NCBI RefSeq assembly: GCF_014287705.1
Contig: NZ_JACOOY010000012.1
Span: 1-64,000 of the forward strand
Source of the DNA: Dorea_D hominis
GTDB taxonomy: Bacteria > Bacillota > Clostridia > Lachnospirales > Lachnospiraceae
Length of the DNA: 64,000 nucleotides
Direction of reading: 5' to 3'
How positions within the stretch are numbered: the first letter of the stretch is position 1; each line of letters opens with the position of its first letter. The notes below the pieces were generated by a model, which searched no databases, was not told where the DNA came from, and worked only from the letters and a program-made list of their open reading frames with translations. A program made the translations under genes and the position numbers. Below are positions 53,201 through 62,447 of this stretch, one piece after another.

Positions 53201-55517
53201 GTATGAAATGGCTGGACTTGCAGGTGCTGAATTTGAAGTCTATGCGGCAGAGGATATTTATACTGCCGATCATCAGGTAGATGCAGATGGACAGAGAACT
53301 CTGTATTTTGCAAAGGATGCACTGGTAGCAACCGTCGCAACGGATGCAGATGGTTATGCAACCGTAAAGAATCTTCCACTTGGCAGGTACTATGTTAAAG
53401 AGAAGAATGCACCGGACACTTATGTGTTAAATACTGTACCGGAAAATGTCGAATTTGCTTATGCGGATCAGGATACTGCAGTGATCGAGAAAGAAATCTC
53501 TGTCACAGATGAACGACAGAAAGTGTCGATTACTGTCGAAAAACAGGATGCTGAGACAGGCAATACAGTAGCCGGAGCAGTGTTCGGTATTTACAATGCA
53601 AAAGACATTCAGACGAAAGATGGAAAAGTGATCGTCAAAGCAGATACTCTTTTACAGGAAATGACTTCTGATGAAAAAGGTCAGGCAGCATGTACACTGG
53701 ATCTTCCACTTGGAAGCTATTATGTAAAAGAACTGAAAGCACCAGATGGATTCGTATCTTCGGATGAAGTACTGAGATTTGATGCTTCTTATCAGGGGCA
53801 GGATGTACAGACAGTAACATTAAAATCCGTAAAGAAGAACCAGCCGACAACTGTTGAGATCACAAAATCAGATGCAACAACCGGTGTAGAACTGGATGGA
53901 GCTTATCTGAAAGTAACGGATAAAGATGGAAATGTAGTAGATAGCTGGACATCTTCCAAAGATGCACCGCATGTGATCAAATATCTGAAAGTGGGTGAGA
54001 CTTATACCCTACATGAAGAGTTTGCACCGCATGGTTATCTGGTAGCCAATGATGTGACATTCACAGTCAAAGATACCGGAGAGGTTCAGAAAGTGGAAAT
54101 GAAGGACGAGGTACCGGTTGGTGAACTCATCATCAACAAAAAGGGAGAATTTCTGGATTCTGTTACACTGGCCGATAAGGTCAAAGGTGTGGTGGAACAC
54201 ATTTTCAACTATGTAACCGGAAAACTGACAGATGTTACGTTTGAAGTCTATGCTGAGGAAGACATTAAGGCTGCCGATGGCGTCAGTGACGATTACTATA
54301 AAAAGGATGAACTGATTGCAACGATCAAGACAGATGAAACCGGTATTGCAAAACTGGAAAATCTTCCACTTGGTAAATACTATGTGAAAGAAACAGGAAC
54401 TGCTTACGGTCATGTACTGGATGGTGAGATCCGTCATGTAGATCTGACTTACGTGGATCAGAATACACCAGTTGTAGTCTATGACAAAGACTGGCAGAAC
54501 AACCGCCAGAGAGTAGAAGTCACTGTACTTAAGAAAGAAAAAGATTCTGACCGTACATTGGAAGGCGCTATCTTTGGATTATTTGCCAAAGAAGACATTA
54601 AGTCTGAGACAACAGGTAAAGTCCTGATCGAAGCCGATGAGATCATTGAACTGAAATCTACGGATGAAGAAGGAAAGATCACATTTGTTGCAGATCTTCC
54701 AATAGGAGCAACTTACTATGTAAAAGAGCTCTATGCACCGGACGGATTCGTAACCAACGATGAAGTAAAGGAATTTACCTTTGAGTATGCAGGTGAGGAT
54801 CAGCCGACAGTCACTTATGATTTTACCTTTGATAATCAGCCAACCGTCGTTGAATTTACCAAATCCAGTCTGACAACCGGAAAAGAACTTCCAGGATGTA
54901 AGCTGAAAGTGGTAGATGCTGATGGAAATATCGTGGATGAATGGACTTCCGGTAAAGAAGCACATGTGATCCGTGAGCTGACTGTCGGAAAAGAATACAC
55001 ACTGGTTGAAACAAAACCTGCTGATGGTTACGTGACAGCTGAAAGCGTGAAGTTCACGATCAAAGATACTGCCGATGTGCAGAAAGTTGAGATGAAGGAT
55101 GATGTAACGAAGGTGAAAATCTCCAAACAGGATATCGCCGGAAAAGAACTTCCGGGAGCGAAACTCACAATCCTTGATCAGGATGGAAAAGTTGTGGAAA
55201 GCTGGACCAGTACAGAGAAAGCACATTACATCGAAATGCTTCCGATCGGAAAATACACTCTCCGTGAAGAAACAGCACCGGATGGCTATCTGGTTGCAAA
55301 AGATGTGGGATTCGAAGTAAAGGATACCAGTGAAGTACAGCATGTAACCATGGTAGATGAGGAAAAACCGGCAGAAAAGACACCGGAAGGTGGAAAACCT
55401 GTCAGTGATTCACCAAAGACTGGGGATAACACCAATCTGTGGCTGTGGTTTATGCTTCTCGGCATTGGTGCGACTGGTACAGGAGCCCTTGCATTTATGA
55501 GAAAAAAGAAACACTAA
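50256..55517 (+). CDS. giant LPXTG-type surface protein with Cna_B repeats
   Basis: The 1753-aa cell-wall protein has a signal peptide (1-31, ending VAYA), a Ser/Thr/Asp/Glu-rich segment (about 140-190), a thioester-like domain around Cys288 (AYCVEPSKKGPG) and then about ten Cna_B/SpaA-type beta-sandwich repeats from about 510 to 1700, each with a K-x-D-x-x-T start and a GxYYVKE/YTLxE end, as in isopeptide-bonded domains. The C-terminus has sorting motif SPKTG, a hydrophobic stretch and RKKKH. It opens the type IV secretion operon, so a role in donor-recipient contact is likely. The TH in ITHLAAAY replaces the usual TQ of thioester domains. Confidence 0.9.
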   Translation: MNVKKKARRVMSGLLTAVTVLSTVLSPAVAYASDDAGSVKKIPYYEEIKDQLDEDEVVTAKDYEIKVGDNFDVKSDYTGLTIQDDSKVKVTFQEAKDTDGNDFSTDYANSYKAVYYVEPQTTDHPTYQINRKIVVKEADQQKDSQSESSSDQDAGSSDKTETEDSEADSSTEETDAADTESKTELTEKEFDAEIEATEDQETVDPETGITLSEVMQEAVDQEVALADLEAGESITFDMPMMLASGETGTKSVTVTAGSWYYYADYGLGSYLTCPYYVKWGSINATAYCVEPSKKGPGNGTYTIQKLADGKTLAKVCYYGTKASDENGFFDEKHPDFPAGKRFIITHLAAAYANGSSDWASGTNATGKNLAMELYNYCVNMPDIPSVDMSFSESNVKAYVEGNSQRTSVITFKADKLQTITFKLPSGVKLVNVTTGKTSAAGANVEISGGTKFYLIAPLNQAENVSATFSSKMKGSIDKEYSAYKITTGSGTQDLALVFGEGVGNEKYVDFKVTWTKECKVSIVKKDQDTGNALAGAVYGIYSDAACTKLIAEMPATDQNGASQLTMEKTQEVVYLKEISVPTGYQIDTKSYNVTLAIGKTTTKNVTDKRVNAKINIAKQDAETGNAAQGDATLEGAVYGLYAREDIVHPDGRTGTIHKKDSLITSLTTDKNGEASVSDLYLGKYYLKELSAPVGYVLDPTEHEVDCTYEGATVPTVERTSVCKETVIKQPFQIIKAANNGKTDADLLQGVGFSAWLVSDLKVKADGSYDFDSARPVVLTADGQAEMFTDEKGYARSIPLPYGTYVVRETTSKHNYAPVDDFIVKITENHPDTPQTWRVLLDKEFKAKLKIIKKDAETQKSVLLANTEFKVYDLDNQKYVEQTTSYPKPTVHKSYFTNEEGYLVLPRNLKPGNYRIEEVTAPDGYTISKNYVTVAVDTDTAYLTDPVTGDAVIDVEYTNAPVKGQLKIYKQGEVLKGFDKDFQYEMAGLAGAEFEVYAAEDIYTADHQVDADGQRTLYFAKDALVATVATDADGYATVKNLPLGRYYVKEKNAPDTYVLNTVPENVEFAYADQDTAVIEKEISVTDERQKVSITVEKQDAETGNTVAGAVFGIYNAKDIQTKDGKVIVKADTLLQEMTSDEKGQAACTLDLPLGSYYVKELKAPDGFVSSDEVLRFDASYQGQDVQTVTLKSVKKNQPTTVEITKSDATTGVELDGAYLKVTDKDGNVVDSWTSSKDAPHVIKYLKVGETYTLHEEFAPHGYLVANDVTFTVKDTGEVQKVEMKDEVPVGELIINKKGEFLDSVTLADKVKGVVEHIFNYVTGKLTDVTFEVYAEEDIKAADGVSDDYYKKDELIATIKTDETGIAKLENLPLGKYYVKETGTAYGHVLDGEIRHVDLTYVDQNTPVVVYDKDWQNNRQRVEVTVLKKEKDSDRTLEGAIFGLFAKEDIKSETTGKVLIEADEIIELKSTDEEGKITFVADLPIGATYYVKELYAPDGFVTNDEVKEFTFEYAGEDQPTVTYDFTFDNQPTVVEFTKSSLTTGKELPGCKLKVVDADGNIVDEWTSGKEAHVIRELTVGKEYTLVETKPADGYVTAESVKFTIKDTADVQKVEMKDDVTKVKISKQDIAGKELPGAKLTILDQDGKVVESWTSTEKAHYIEMLPIGKYTLREETAPDGYLVAKDVGFEVKDTSEVQHVTMVDEEKPAEKTPEGGKPVSDSPKTGDNTNLWLWFMLLGIGATGTGALAFMRKKKH

Positions 55518-55585
55518 TTAAATAAGAATGAGCGTTCATGGAAACCGAAAGGAATCTGTGGACGCTTTTTTAGATGGGAGAAACC

Positions 55586-55729
55586 ATGAGAAATATCATT
55601 ATTTTTGTTGCTCTTCTGGGAGCAGCGGCAATATTTACAGTTTTGTATTGTCTCATTGCTGCCGGAAGTCAGGCAGAGAAAAAACTGACAGAAATCATGA
55701 GAAAAGAGGAAGAACAGAATGAAGACTAA
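55586..55729 (+). CDS. 47-aa single-pass membrane protein
   Basis: The sequence begins MRNIIIFVALLGAAAIFTVL and ends in an acidic/basic tail (MRKEEEQNED). It has one membrane helix at about 4-26. GGGAG lies upstream of the ATG, and the end overlaps the next gene by 11 nt. Function unknown; its position in the transfer operon suggests a small T4SS accessory. Confidence 0.6.
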   Translation: MRNIIIFVALLGAAAIFTVLYCLIAAGSQAEKKLTEIMRKEEEQNED

Positions 55730-55997
55730 TAAAGATCTGATCATAGAACCAAATGCAGCTATTGAGGGAAGAAAGTACAGCGAAGAAAAGCCATGGTCCT
55801 GCAAGTACTGTTACTGGTGGGGAGGAAAAAAGAAAGGCTGTAGCTTGAAACAGTGCCACTATCTGCTTCCGGAAAAGAAAAAAGCAGTAAAAACAACACC
55901 ATGTGGTGGCTGTCCGTATGGAAAACATGTTCCATGCATCGGATATTGTATTGCCCGTCTTTATTCTGAGATGAAAGGAAAGAAAGGACGTGGGTAA
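55719..55997 (+). CDS. cysteine-rich small protein of the transfer operon
   Basis: The 92-aa protein has nine cysteines in paired groups (SCKYC, GCSLKQC, PCGGC, PCIGYC), suggesting bound zinc or iron-sulfur. Basic C-terminus. It lies between a small membrane protein (11-nt overlap) and PcfB (adjacent stop/start). Function unknown. Confidence 0.65.
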   Translation: MKTNKDLIIEPNAAIEGRKYSEEKPWSCKYCYWWGGKKKGCSLKQCHYLLPEKKKAVKTTPCGGCPYGKHVPCIGYCIARLYSEMKGKKGRG

Positions 55998-56561
55998 TTG
56001 CAGGAAGAAGTAAATCAGAAAGTGATCAGCCTGAGCATCCAGGGAGTCAAGATCACTGCCAGTGTGCTAAAAGCAGCCCTTCGGAAGTTCCTGGAAATGG
56101 ACAACCGCAGGAAACAGAAAGCAACGCAGGTGAAAATGGCAGAAAAGACCGGACGGGCTCAGGAGAAAGGAAGGGAAAAAGCCCGAAAAAAGATTGAAAA
56201 GAAAAAGCCGCATGGAAAGCAGACCATCAAGCAGCTGAATGCACAGGGAGTACAGCTTTCCAACTTAAAGATCACAGATGAAAATATCAAATCCTTTGAC
56301 CGTGTGGCAAGAAAATACGGCATTGATTACAGCTTGAAGAAAGAAGTTGGTGCTGATCCACCGAAATATCTGGTCTTCTTTAAGGCAAAAGACGTGGATG
56401 TGATGACAGCGGCTTTCCGGGAATATGCCGGAGTAGAACTGAAAAAGAAACAGGTGAAGAAACCATCTGTCAGAAAGAAACTGCAGAAATCTGTAGAAAG
56501 AAAAGCAAAGCACCGCCAGCGTGTGAAGCAGAGACAAAAATCCAGAGGTCAGGAACGATGA
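55998..56561 (+). CDS. PcfB family conjugation protein (DUF3801)
   Basis: The 187-aa, very basic protein has an N-terminal helical part (1-60), a Lys-rich linker and a conserved middle (about 75-150; QLNAQGVQLSNLKITDENIK) as in PcfB/DUF3801 proteins. In enterococcal pCF10, PcfB is an accessory of the coupling protein, bringing relaxosomes to it. The start is TTG immediately after the previous stop, and it overlaps VirD4 by 4 nt. Confidence 0.82.
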   Translation: MQEEVNQKVISLSIQGVKITASVLKAALRKFLEMDNRRKQKATQVKMAEKTGRAQEKGREKARKKIEKKKPHGKQTIKQLNAQGVQLSNLKITDENIKSFDRVARKYGIDYSLKKEVGADPPKYLVFFKAKDVDVMTAAFREYAGVELKKKQVKKPSVRKKLQKSVERKAKHRQRVKQRQKSRGQER

Positions 56562-58381
56562 TTAGGGAAAAATTACAGAAGATCCAGGTCAAACGGCTGG
56601 TGGTCTTAAATCTCCCATATTTCTTTATTTTCTATGTAGCAGATAAAGGATCCTGGCTGTACCGGCATTGCCTGGGAGAAAGCATGGTCCAGAGACTTGG
56701 CGTGATGTTAGTCAATTTCCGACTGGCATTTTTAAGCTGGCTGCCAAGTGTCGCTTTGCAGGACCTTGCAGTAGGTGTTCTGGTTGCAGGTGCATTAAAA
56801 CTGGTGGTCTACTATCGTTCAAAAAATGCAAAGAAGTTCCGACAAGGTGTGGAGTATGGATCGGCCAGATGGGGAAATAGAAAAGATATCGAACCCTTCA
56901 TGGATCCGGTCTTTGAAAACAATGTCATCCTCACAGAAACGGAACGTCTGACCATGAACAGCAGACCAAAAGCACCAAAGTATGCCCGAAATAAGAATGT
57001 GATTGTCATCGGTGGTTCCGGATCTGGTAAGACAAGATTCTATGTGAAGCCCAACCTTATGCAGATGACGGACCACGTATCCTATGTGGTCACTGATCCA
57101 AAGGGTACGATCATCGTTGAATGCGGGAAGATGCTAGTAAATGGAGGATACCGGATCAAGGTATTAAATACGATCAACTTTAAAAAGTCCATGCATTACA
57201 ATCCGTTCCATTATATCCGGAGTGAAAAAGACATCTTGAAGCTGGTCAATACCATTATCGCGAATACCAAGGGTGAGGGCGAAAAATCCAATGAAGATTT
57301 CTGGGTCAAAGCGGAACGTCTCTTGTATTCTGCACTGATCGGATACATCTGGTATGAGGCACCAGAGGAAGAACAGAACTTTTCTACTCTGTTGGAATTT
57401 ATCAATGCCAGTGAGACCAGGGAGGATGATGAAGAATTTAAAAATGCAGTGGATGAATTGTTTGAAGAGCTGGAAGCAGAAAATCCAGAACACTTTGCAG
57501 TAAGGCAATATCGCAAGTACAAGCTTGCTGCCGGCAAAACTGCAAAATCGATTTTGATTTCCTGTGGTGCCAGACTTGCACCATTTGATATTCAGGAACT
57601 AAGAGAAATCATGTCCTATGACGAGATGGAACTGGATATGATCGGTGATCAGAGAACAGCTATGTTTGTCATCATCAGTGATACAGATGACACATTCAAC
57701 TTTGTGGTAGCAATCATGTACACCCAGCTCTTTAACCTGCTTTGTGATAAAGCGGATGATGAGCATGGAGGCAGGCTTCCCTATCATGTACGACTGCTTC
57801 TTGATGAGTTCAGCAATATCGGACAGATCCCAAAATTCGACAAATTGATTGCTACGATCCGAAGCAGGGAAATCTCCGCTTCTATCATTCTGCAGTCACA
57901 ATCTCAGCTGAAAACAATCTATAAGGATGCGGCTGAGACGATCACGGGTAACTGTGACACCGTTCTTTTCCTGGGTGGAAAGGAAAGTTCCACACTGAAA
58001 GAAATATCAGAAACCCTGGGAAAGGAAACCATAGATCTTTACAACACATCAGACACCAGAGGCAGCAACCGGTCCTATGGGCTGAATTATCAAAAGACTG
58101 GAAAAGAACTGATGAGTAGAGATGAGCTGGCGGTCATGGATGGAGAAAAATGTATCTTACAGCTTCGTGGAGTCCGGCCGTTTTTAAGCAACAAATATGA
58201 CATCACAAAGCATAAACGGTACAAAGAGCTTGCCGATTTTAATAAGAATAATGCGTTTGATGTCGAAAAGTATCTGGCACACCGACTGGTGATGTCCGAA
58301 GATACAGAATTTGAAATGTATGAAGTAACTGTAACACAAGAAGACGTATCAGCGATTGAAGCTGAGGAAGGTGAGGACTGA
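56558..58381 (+). CDS. VirD4/TraG-type conjugative coupling protein
   Basis: The 607-aa membrane ATPase links the relaxosome to the secretion channel. It has N-terminal membrane segments (about 15-28 and 47-87), Walker A GGSGSGKT at 152-159 and Walker B LLLDEFSNIGQIP near 410, followed by TraG-type motifs (IILQSQSQLKTIY). PcfB lies just upstream, so this corresponds to PcfC of pCF10. Confidence 0.94.
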   Translation: MIREKLQKIQVKRLVVLNLPYFFIFYVADKGSWLYRHCLGESMVQRLGVMLVNFRLAFLSWLPSVALQDLAVGVLVAGALKLVVYYRSKNAKKFRQGVEYGSARWGNRKDIEPFMDPVFENNVILTETERLTMNSRPKAPKYARNKNVIVIGGSGSGKTRFYVKPNLMQMTDHVSYVVTDPKGTIIVECGKMLVNGGYRIKVLNTINFKKSMHYNPFHYIRSEKDILKLVNTIIANTKGEGEKSNEDFWVKAERLLYSALIGYIWYEAPEEEQNFSTLLEFINASETREDDEEFKNAVDELFEELEAENPEHFAVRQYRKYKLAAGKTAKSILISCGARLAPFDIQELREIMSYDEMELDMIGDQRTAMFVIISDTDDTFNFVVAIMYTQLFNLLCDKADDEHGGRLPYHVRLLLDEFSNIGQIPKFDKLIATIRSREISASIILQSQSQLKTIYKDAAETITGNCDTVLFLGGKESSTLKEISETLGKETIDLYNTSDTRGSNRSYGLNYQKTGKELMSRDELAVMDGEKCILQLRGVRPFLSNKYDITKHKRYKELADFNKNNAFDVEKYLAHRLVMSEDTEFEMYEVTVTQEDVSAIEAEEGED

Positions 58382-58462
58382 TATGAAAGAAAGAATTCGA
58401 GCACCCTGCTACTACTGATAAGGATACAAAAAGGTCTGAATAAAAGGGAAAGGAGTAGAGCC

Positions 58463-58492
58463 AAACGCTTACAGACCATAAGAAAAGCGTTT
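58463..58492 (+). promoter_or_regulatory. hairpin between Shine-Dalgarno and start of the Maff2 gene
   Basis: AAACGCTT (58463-58470) and AAGCGTTT (58485-58492) are perfect complements. A good AAAGGAG (58450-58456) lies upstream of the hairpin but 50 nt from the ATG at 58509, where no other ribosome-binding site is seen. Confidence 0.5.
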
Positions 58493-58508
58493 GTTCATAC
58501 ATTTGATT

Positions 58509-58724
58509 ATGGCTTTTTTTAGCAGTGCAATCAATATCCTTCAGACACTGGTCGTTGCAATCGGTGCCGGTCTTGGTGTCTGGGGCGTAATCAACCTGAT
58601 GGAAGGTTATGGAAACGACAACCCGGGTGCAAAATCCCAGGGAATTAAGCAGCTGATGAGCGGTGGTGGTGTTATCCTGATCGGAACACAGCTGATCCCG
58701 CTTCTGAGTGGATTATTTGGTTAA
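58509..58724 (+). CDS. Maff2-type pilin-like membrane protein
   Basis: The 71-aa protein has two hydrophobic segments (about 5-30 and 48-68) separated by a polar loop GYGNDNPGAKSQ. This is the Maff2/VirB2-like pattern found before VirB6 in Gram-positive ICEs. The start is set at MAFFSS; TTG starts at 58491 and 58503 are in frame. The ribosome-binding site is unusually distant (see the hairpin entry). Confidence 0.75.
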   Translation: MAFFSSAINILQTLVVAIGAGLGVWGVINLMEGYGNDNPGAKSQGIKQLMSGGGVILIGTQLIPLLSGLFG

Positions 58725-58743
58725 GAGAAAGGAGTAGAGATCC

Positions 58744-59616
58744 ATGTTCAGTCAGATTTTTGATGCGATTGAGGAATGGATGAGGGAACTCTTAACCGGG
58801 ATGATCACTTCCAATCTAGATACGATGTTTACTGATGTCAATCAAAAGACCGGTGAGATCGCCACCCAGGTTGGACAGACCCCGCAAGGGTGGAACGGCA
58901 GCATATTCAGTATGATCCGGAACCTATCGGATTCTGTGATCATGCCGATCGCAGGTATTATTATCACACTCGTACTCTGTTATGAATTGATTTCTATGCT
59001 GACCGAGCGCAACAACATGCATGATATTGATACCTGGATGTTTTTCAAGTACTTCGTAAAAATGTGGATCGCTGTATATCTGGTGAGTAACACATTTACG
59101 ATCACAATGGCGGTATTCGATGTGGGCCAGCACGTAGTTAATTCTGCGGCCGGTGTTATCACAGGAAGTACCGCCATTGATATTTCTTCGGCATTGACGG
59201 ATCTTTCCGCAACCCTGGAAAGTATGGAAATCGGAGAACTTGTTGTATTGGCGCTGGAAACCCTTATCGCTGGCTTCTGTATGAGAATCCTGTCTGTACT
59301 GATCACAGTGATTATGTATGGACGTATGATAGAGATTTACCTATATACCTCAGTTGCGCCGATTCCATTCGCAACTATGAGTAACAGAGAATGGGGACAG
59401 ATCGGCACGAATTATTTCAGAGGACTCTTTGCCCTGGCTTTCCAGGCATTTCTGATGATGGTATGCGTTGCAATCTATGCAGTGCTTGTTGCAGGTATCC
59501 AGTATTCAGATAATCTGAGTTCTTCATTATTTGGCGTTATGGCTTACACGGTGATCTTATGTTACAGCCTCTTTAAGACGGCATCCTTAAGTAAGTCGAT
59601 ATTTAACGCGCACTAA
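58744..59616 (+). CDS. VirB6/TrbL-like T4SS membrane channel protein
   Basis: The 290-aa protein has about six membrane helices (60-85, 95-118, 135-152, 165-185, 200-225 and 245-275), matching the VirB6-like inner membrane channel of Gram-positive ICEs. AAAGGAGTAGAG lies upstream; it follows the pilin-like gene by 19 nt. Confidence 0.82.
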   Translation: MFSQIFDAIEEWMRELLTGMITSNLDTMFTDVNQKTGEIATQVGQTPQGWNGSIFSMIRNLSDSVIMPIAGIIITLVLCYELISMLTERNNMHDIDTWMFFKYFVKMWIAVYLVSNTFTITMAVFDVGQHVVNSAAGVITGSTAIDISSALTDLSATLESMEIGELVVLALETLIAGFCMRILSVLITVIMYGRMIEIYLYTSVAPIPFATMSNREWGQIGTNYFRGLFALAFQAFLMMVCVAIYAVLVAGIQYSDNLSSSLFGVMAYTVILCYSLFKTASLSKSIFNAH

Positions 59617-59638
59617 ATTACAGGAAGGAGTGAAAATC

Positions 59639-60028
59639 ATGGCATATGTCAGCGTACCGAAAGATTTAACGAAGGTAAAGAATAAAGTAGCATTTAACCT
59701 GACCAAAAGACAGCTGATCTGTATCGGGATAGGTGCTGCAATGGGAATTCCAAGCTATTTTCTCTTGCGTAATGTGATGGGAAACAGTAATGCAGCAACG
59801 GTCATGGTGCTTTTAATGTTACCGGCATTTTTATTTGCCATGTACGAAAAAGACGGGATGCATCTGGAAGATGTTCTGATGCATATGATCCGGGTGAAGT
59901 TTCTTCGTCCGCCCGTCAGAAAATATGAAACTGAAAACTATTATGAGACAGATCCGGAACAGATCAGACAGTCTCCGGATGCAGGAAAACCGAAAGGGGG
60001 AAAAACGGTTGCGAAAAAAGAAAAATAA
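59639..60028 (+). CDS. PrgI family (VirB3-like) protein
   Basis: The 129-aa protein has a paired membrane hairpin (about 25-70) with the PrgI pattern (VPKDLTKVKNKVAFNLTKRQ). It associates with VirB4. The start is set at MAYVSVP with GGAAGGAG upstream; a start three codons earlier is possible. It overlaps VirB4 by 20 nt. Confidence 0.85.
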   Translation: MAYVSVPKDLTKVKNKVAFNLTKRQLICIGIGAAMGIPSYFLLRNVMGNSNAATVMVLLMLPAFLFAMYEKDGMHLEDVLMHMIRVKFLRPPVRKYETENYYETDPEQIRQSPDAGKPKGGKTVAKKEK

Positions 60029-62447
60029 GAAAACTGTCGCAGATACCGGATACAAAAAAGTAGACAGAAAAGAGAAAAAGAAAAAAGAAAAGCAGGAAGA
60101 GAAACGCAGGCAGAAAAAACTGTCCGTCCAGCAGTCGATCGCTTATAAGGAAATGGGAAGAGATGGAATCTGCAGGGTACAGGGAAAAACTTATTCTAAG
60201 TGTATCCGCTTTTATGACATCAACTACCAGCTGGCTCAGAATGAAGATAAAAATGCAATCTTTGAAAACTGGTGTGATTTCCTCAATTACTTTGATGCCA
60301 GTATCCATTTTCAGCTGAGCTTTATCAATCATAAGAGCAGCATGAAGGAGTTTGAGCAGGTGATCCAGATCCGGCCACAGGAGGATGCTTTTGATGATGT
60401 TCGCATGGAATATGCAAAGATGTTGAAACAGCAGTTGGCAAAAGGAAACAACGGTCTGGTGAAGTCAAAATATATCACATTTGCCATTGAAGCAGAAAAT
60501 ATCCGGGAGGCAAAACCAAAGCTGGAACGTATCGAGTCGGATATCCTGAATAACTTTAAGATCCTGGGAGTTCCGGCATATCCGCTGAATGGCGTGGAAC
60601 GTCTGCAGATCCTGTATGAGACATTCAATCCGGATGTGATGACAGATTTCCAGTTTGACTATGGATCCATGATCCGGACAGGACTCAATACAAAGGATTA
60701 TGTGGCACCGACCAGTTTTGTGTTCCGGGACAGAAATACATTCCAGATGGGAAATACCATCGGGGCTGTCTCCTATCTGCAGATCCTGGCGCCGGAGCTT
60801 ACGGATAAGATGCTGGCAGAATTTCTGGATATTGATAAGAACCTGATCGTCAACCTGCATGTGCAGTCGGTGGATCAGATGAAGGCAATCAAGCTGGTAA
60901 AAAGCAAAGTGACGGATATCAATCGTATGAAAATCGAAGAACAGAAAAAAGCAGTCCGGGCCGGATATGATATGGATATTATCCCATCGGATCTGAACAC
61001 GTATGGAGGAGAAGCGAAAAGGCTTCTGGAAGACCTGCAGTCACGAAATGAGCGTATGTTCCTTGTAACAGCGCTCTTTTTAAATAGCGCAAAGACAAAG
61101 CAGGCACTGGATAATGCCATCTTCCAGACTGCCGGTATCGCCCAGAAATATAACTGTGTACTGAAACGTCTGGATTATCAGCAGGAAGAAGGACTTATGA
61201 GTAGTGTTCCGTTGGGAGTAAATCATATCCCGATCAAGCGGGCTCTTACGACTACCAGCACAGCAATCTTTGTTCCATTTACGACACAGGAACTATTTAT
61301 GGCGGGAGAATCCTTATATTACGGATTGAATGCCCTTAGTAACAACATGATTATGGTGGATCGTAAAAAGCTGAAAAACCCGAATGGATTGATTCTTGGT
61401 ACACCTGGATCCGGTAAATCCTTTGCAGCAAAAAGAGAGATCACCAATGCGTTCTTTGTTACGAAGGATGACATTATCATCGGAGATCCGGAGGGCGAGT
61501 ATTACCCGCTGGTCCATGCACTTGGCGGACAGGTAGTACACATCTCACCAACCAGTAAGGATTATATCAATCCGATGGATATCAATATGGATTATTCCGA
61601 TGATGACAATCCACTTGGTGTGAAATCTGATTTTGTCCTGTCATTATGTGAGCTAATCATGGGAAGCAGGGATGGTATTGAAGCAGAGGAAAAATCAGTG
61701 ATCGACCGTTGTCTTCCACTGGTGTATCAGAAGTACTTTGCAGATCCAAAACCGGAAAACATGCCGGTCCTCGGTGACCTGTATGACTGCCTCAGAAAGC
61801 AGAAAGAACCACAGGCCCAGAGAATTGCAACAGCACTGGAAATCTATGTAAATGGATCACTGAAAGTATTCAACCATAGAACCAATGTGGAACTGAATAA
61901 TCGAATTGTCTGTTTTGATATCAAAGAGCTTGGAAAGCAGCTGAAGAAAATCGGAATGCTCATCGTCCAGGATCAGGTATGGAACAGAGTTACGATCAAC
62001 CGTGGCATCAAATCCACCAGGTACTACATCGATGAGTTCCACCTTCTGCTCAAAGAAGAACAGACAGCAGCTTATTCCGTAGAAATCTGGAAGAGATTCC
62101 GTAAATGGGGAGGTGTACCGACTGGTATCACTCAGAACATTAAGGATCTTCTTGCCAGCAGGGAGATTGAAAATATCTTTGAGAACAGTGATTTTATCCT
62201 GATGCTGAACCAGGCTGCAGGTGACAGACAGATCCTTGCAAAACAGCTGAATATTTCCCCATATCAGTTGTCTTATGTGACGAATTCCGGGGAAGGTGAA
62301 GGACTTCTTTTCTATGGAACAACGATCATTCCATTTAAGGATAAGTTCGATAAGACATTGAAATTATATGGTCTGATGACCACGAAGCCCGAGGAAACAT
62401 TGAAACGAGATAAAGAAATGAGGGATGCAAATGAAGGAAATCGATAA
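60009..62447 (+). CDS. VirB4-type T4SS ATPase
   Basis: This 812-aa ATPase powers the conjugation channel. It has a basic N-terminus, an N-terminal VirB4 domain (about 40-330), Walker A GTPGSGKS near 464 and Walker B YYIDEFHLLL near 673. The start is placed at TTG 60009 because AAAGGGGG lies 8 nt upstream; the frame is open 28 codons further upstream without a site. The end overlaps the next gene by 17 nt. Confidence 0.92.
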   Translation: MRKKKNKKTVADTGYKKVDRKEKKKKEKQEEKRRQKKLSVQQSIAYKEMGRDGICRVQGKTYSKCIRFYDINYQLAQNEDKNAIFENWCDFLNYFDASIHFQLSFINHKSSMKEFEQVIQIRPQEDAFDDVRMEYAKMLKQQLAKGNNGLVKSKYITFAIEAENIREAKPKLERIESDILNNFKILGVPAYPLNGVERLQILYETFNPDVMTDFQFDYGSMIRTGLNTKDYVAPTSFVFRDRNTFQMGNTIGAVSYLQILAPELTDKMLAEFLDIDKNLIVNLHVQSVDQMKAIKLVKSKVTDINRMKIEEQKKAVRAGYDMDIIPSDLNTYGGEAKRLLEDLQSRNERMFLVTALFLNSAKTKQALDNAIFQTAGIAQKYNCVLKRLDYQQEEGLMSSVPLGVNHIPIKRALTTTSTAIFVPFTTQELFMAGESLYYGLNALSNNMIMVDRKKLKNPNGLILGTPGSGKSFAAKREITNAFFVTKDDIIIGDPEGEYYPLVHALGGQVVHISPTSKDYINPMDINMDYSDDDNPLGVKSDFVLSLCELIMGSRDGIEAEEKSVIDRCLPLVYQKYFADPKPENMPVLGDLYDCLRKQKEPQAQRIATALEIYVNGSLKVFNHRTNVELNNRIVCFDIKELGKQLKKIGMLIVQDQVWNRVTINRGIKSTRYYIDEFHLLLKEEQTAAYSVEIWKRFRKWGGVPTGITQNIKDLLASREIENIFENSDFILMLNQAAGDRQILAKQLNISPYQLSYVTNSGEGEGLLFYGTTIIPFKDKFDKTLKLYGLMTTKPEETLKRDKEMRDANEGNR

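Noticed and set aside
50319..55383. Many antisense frames within the adhesin gene
   Set aside because: They are shadows of the repetitive codon pattern in the sense strand.
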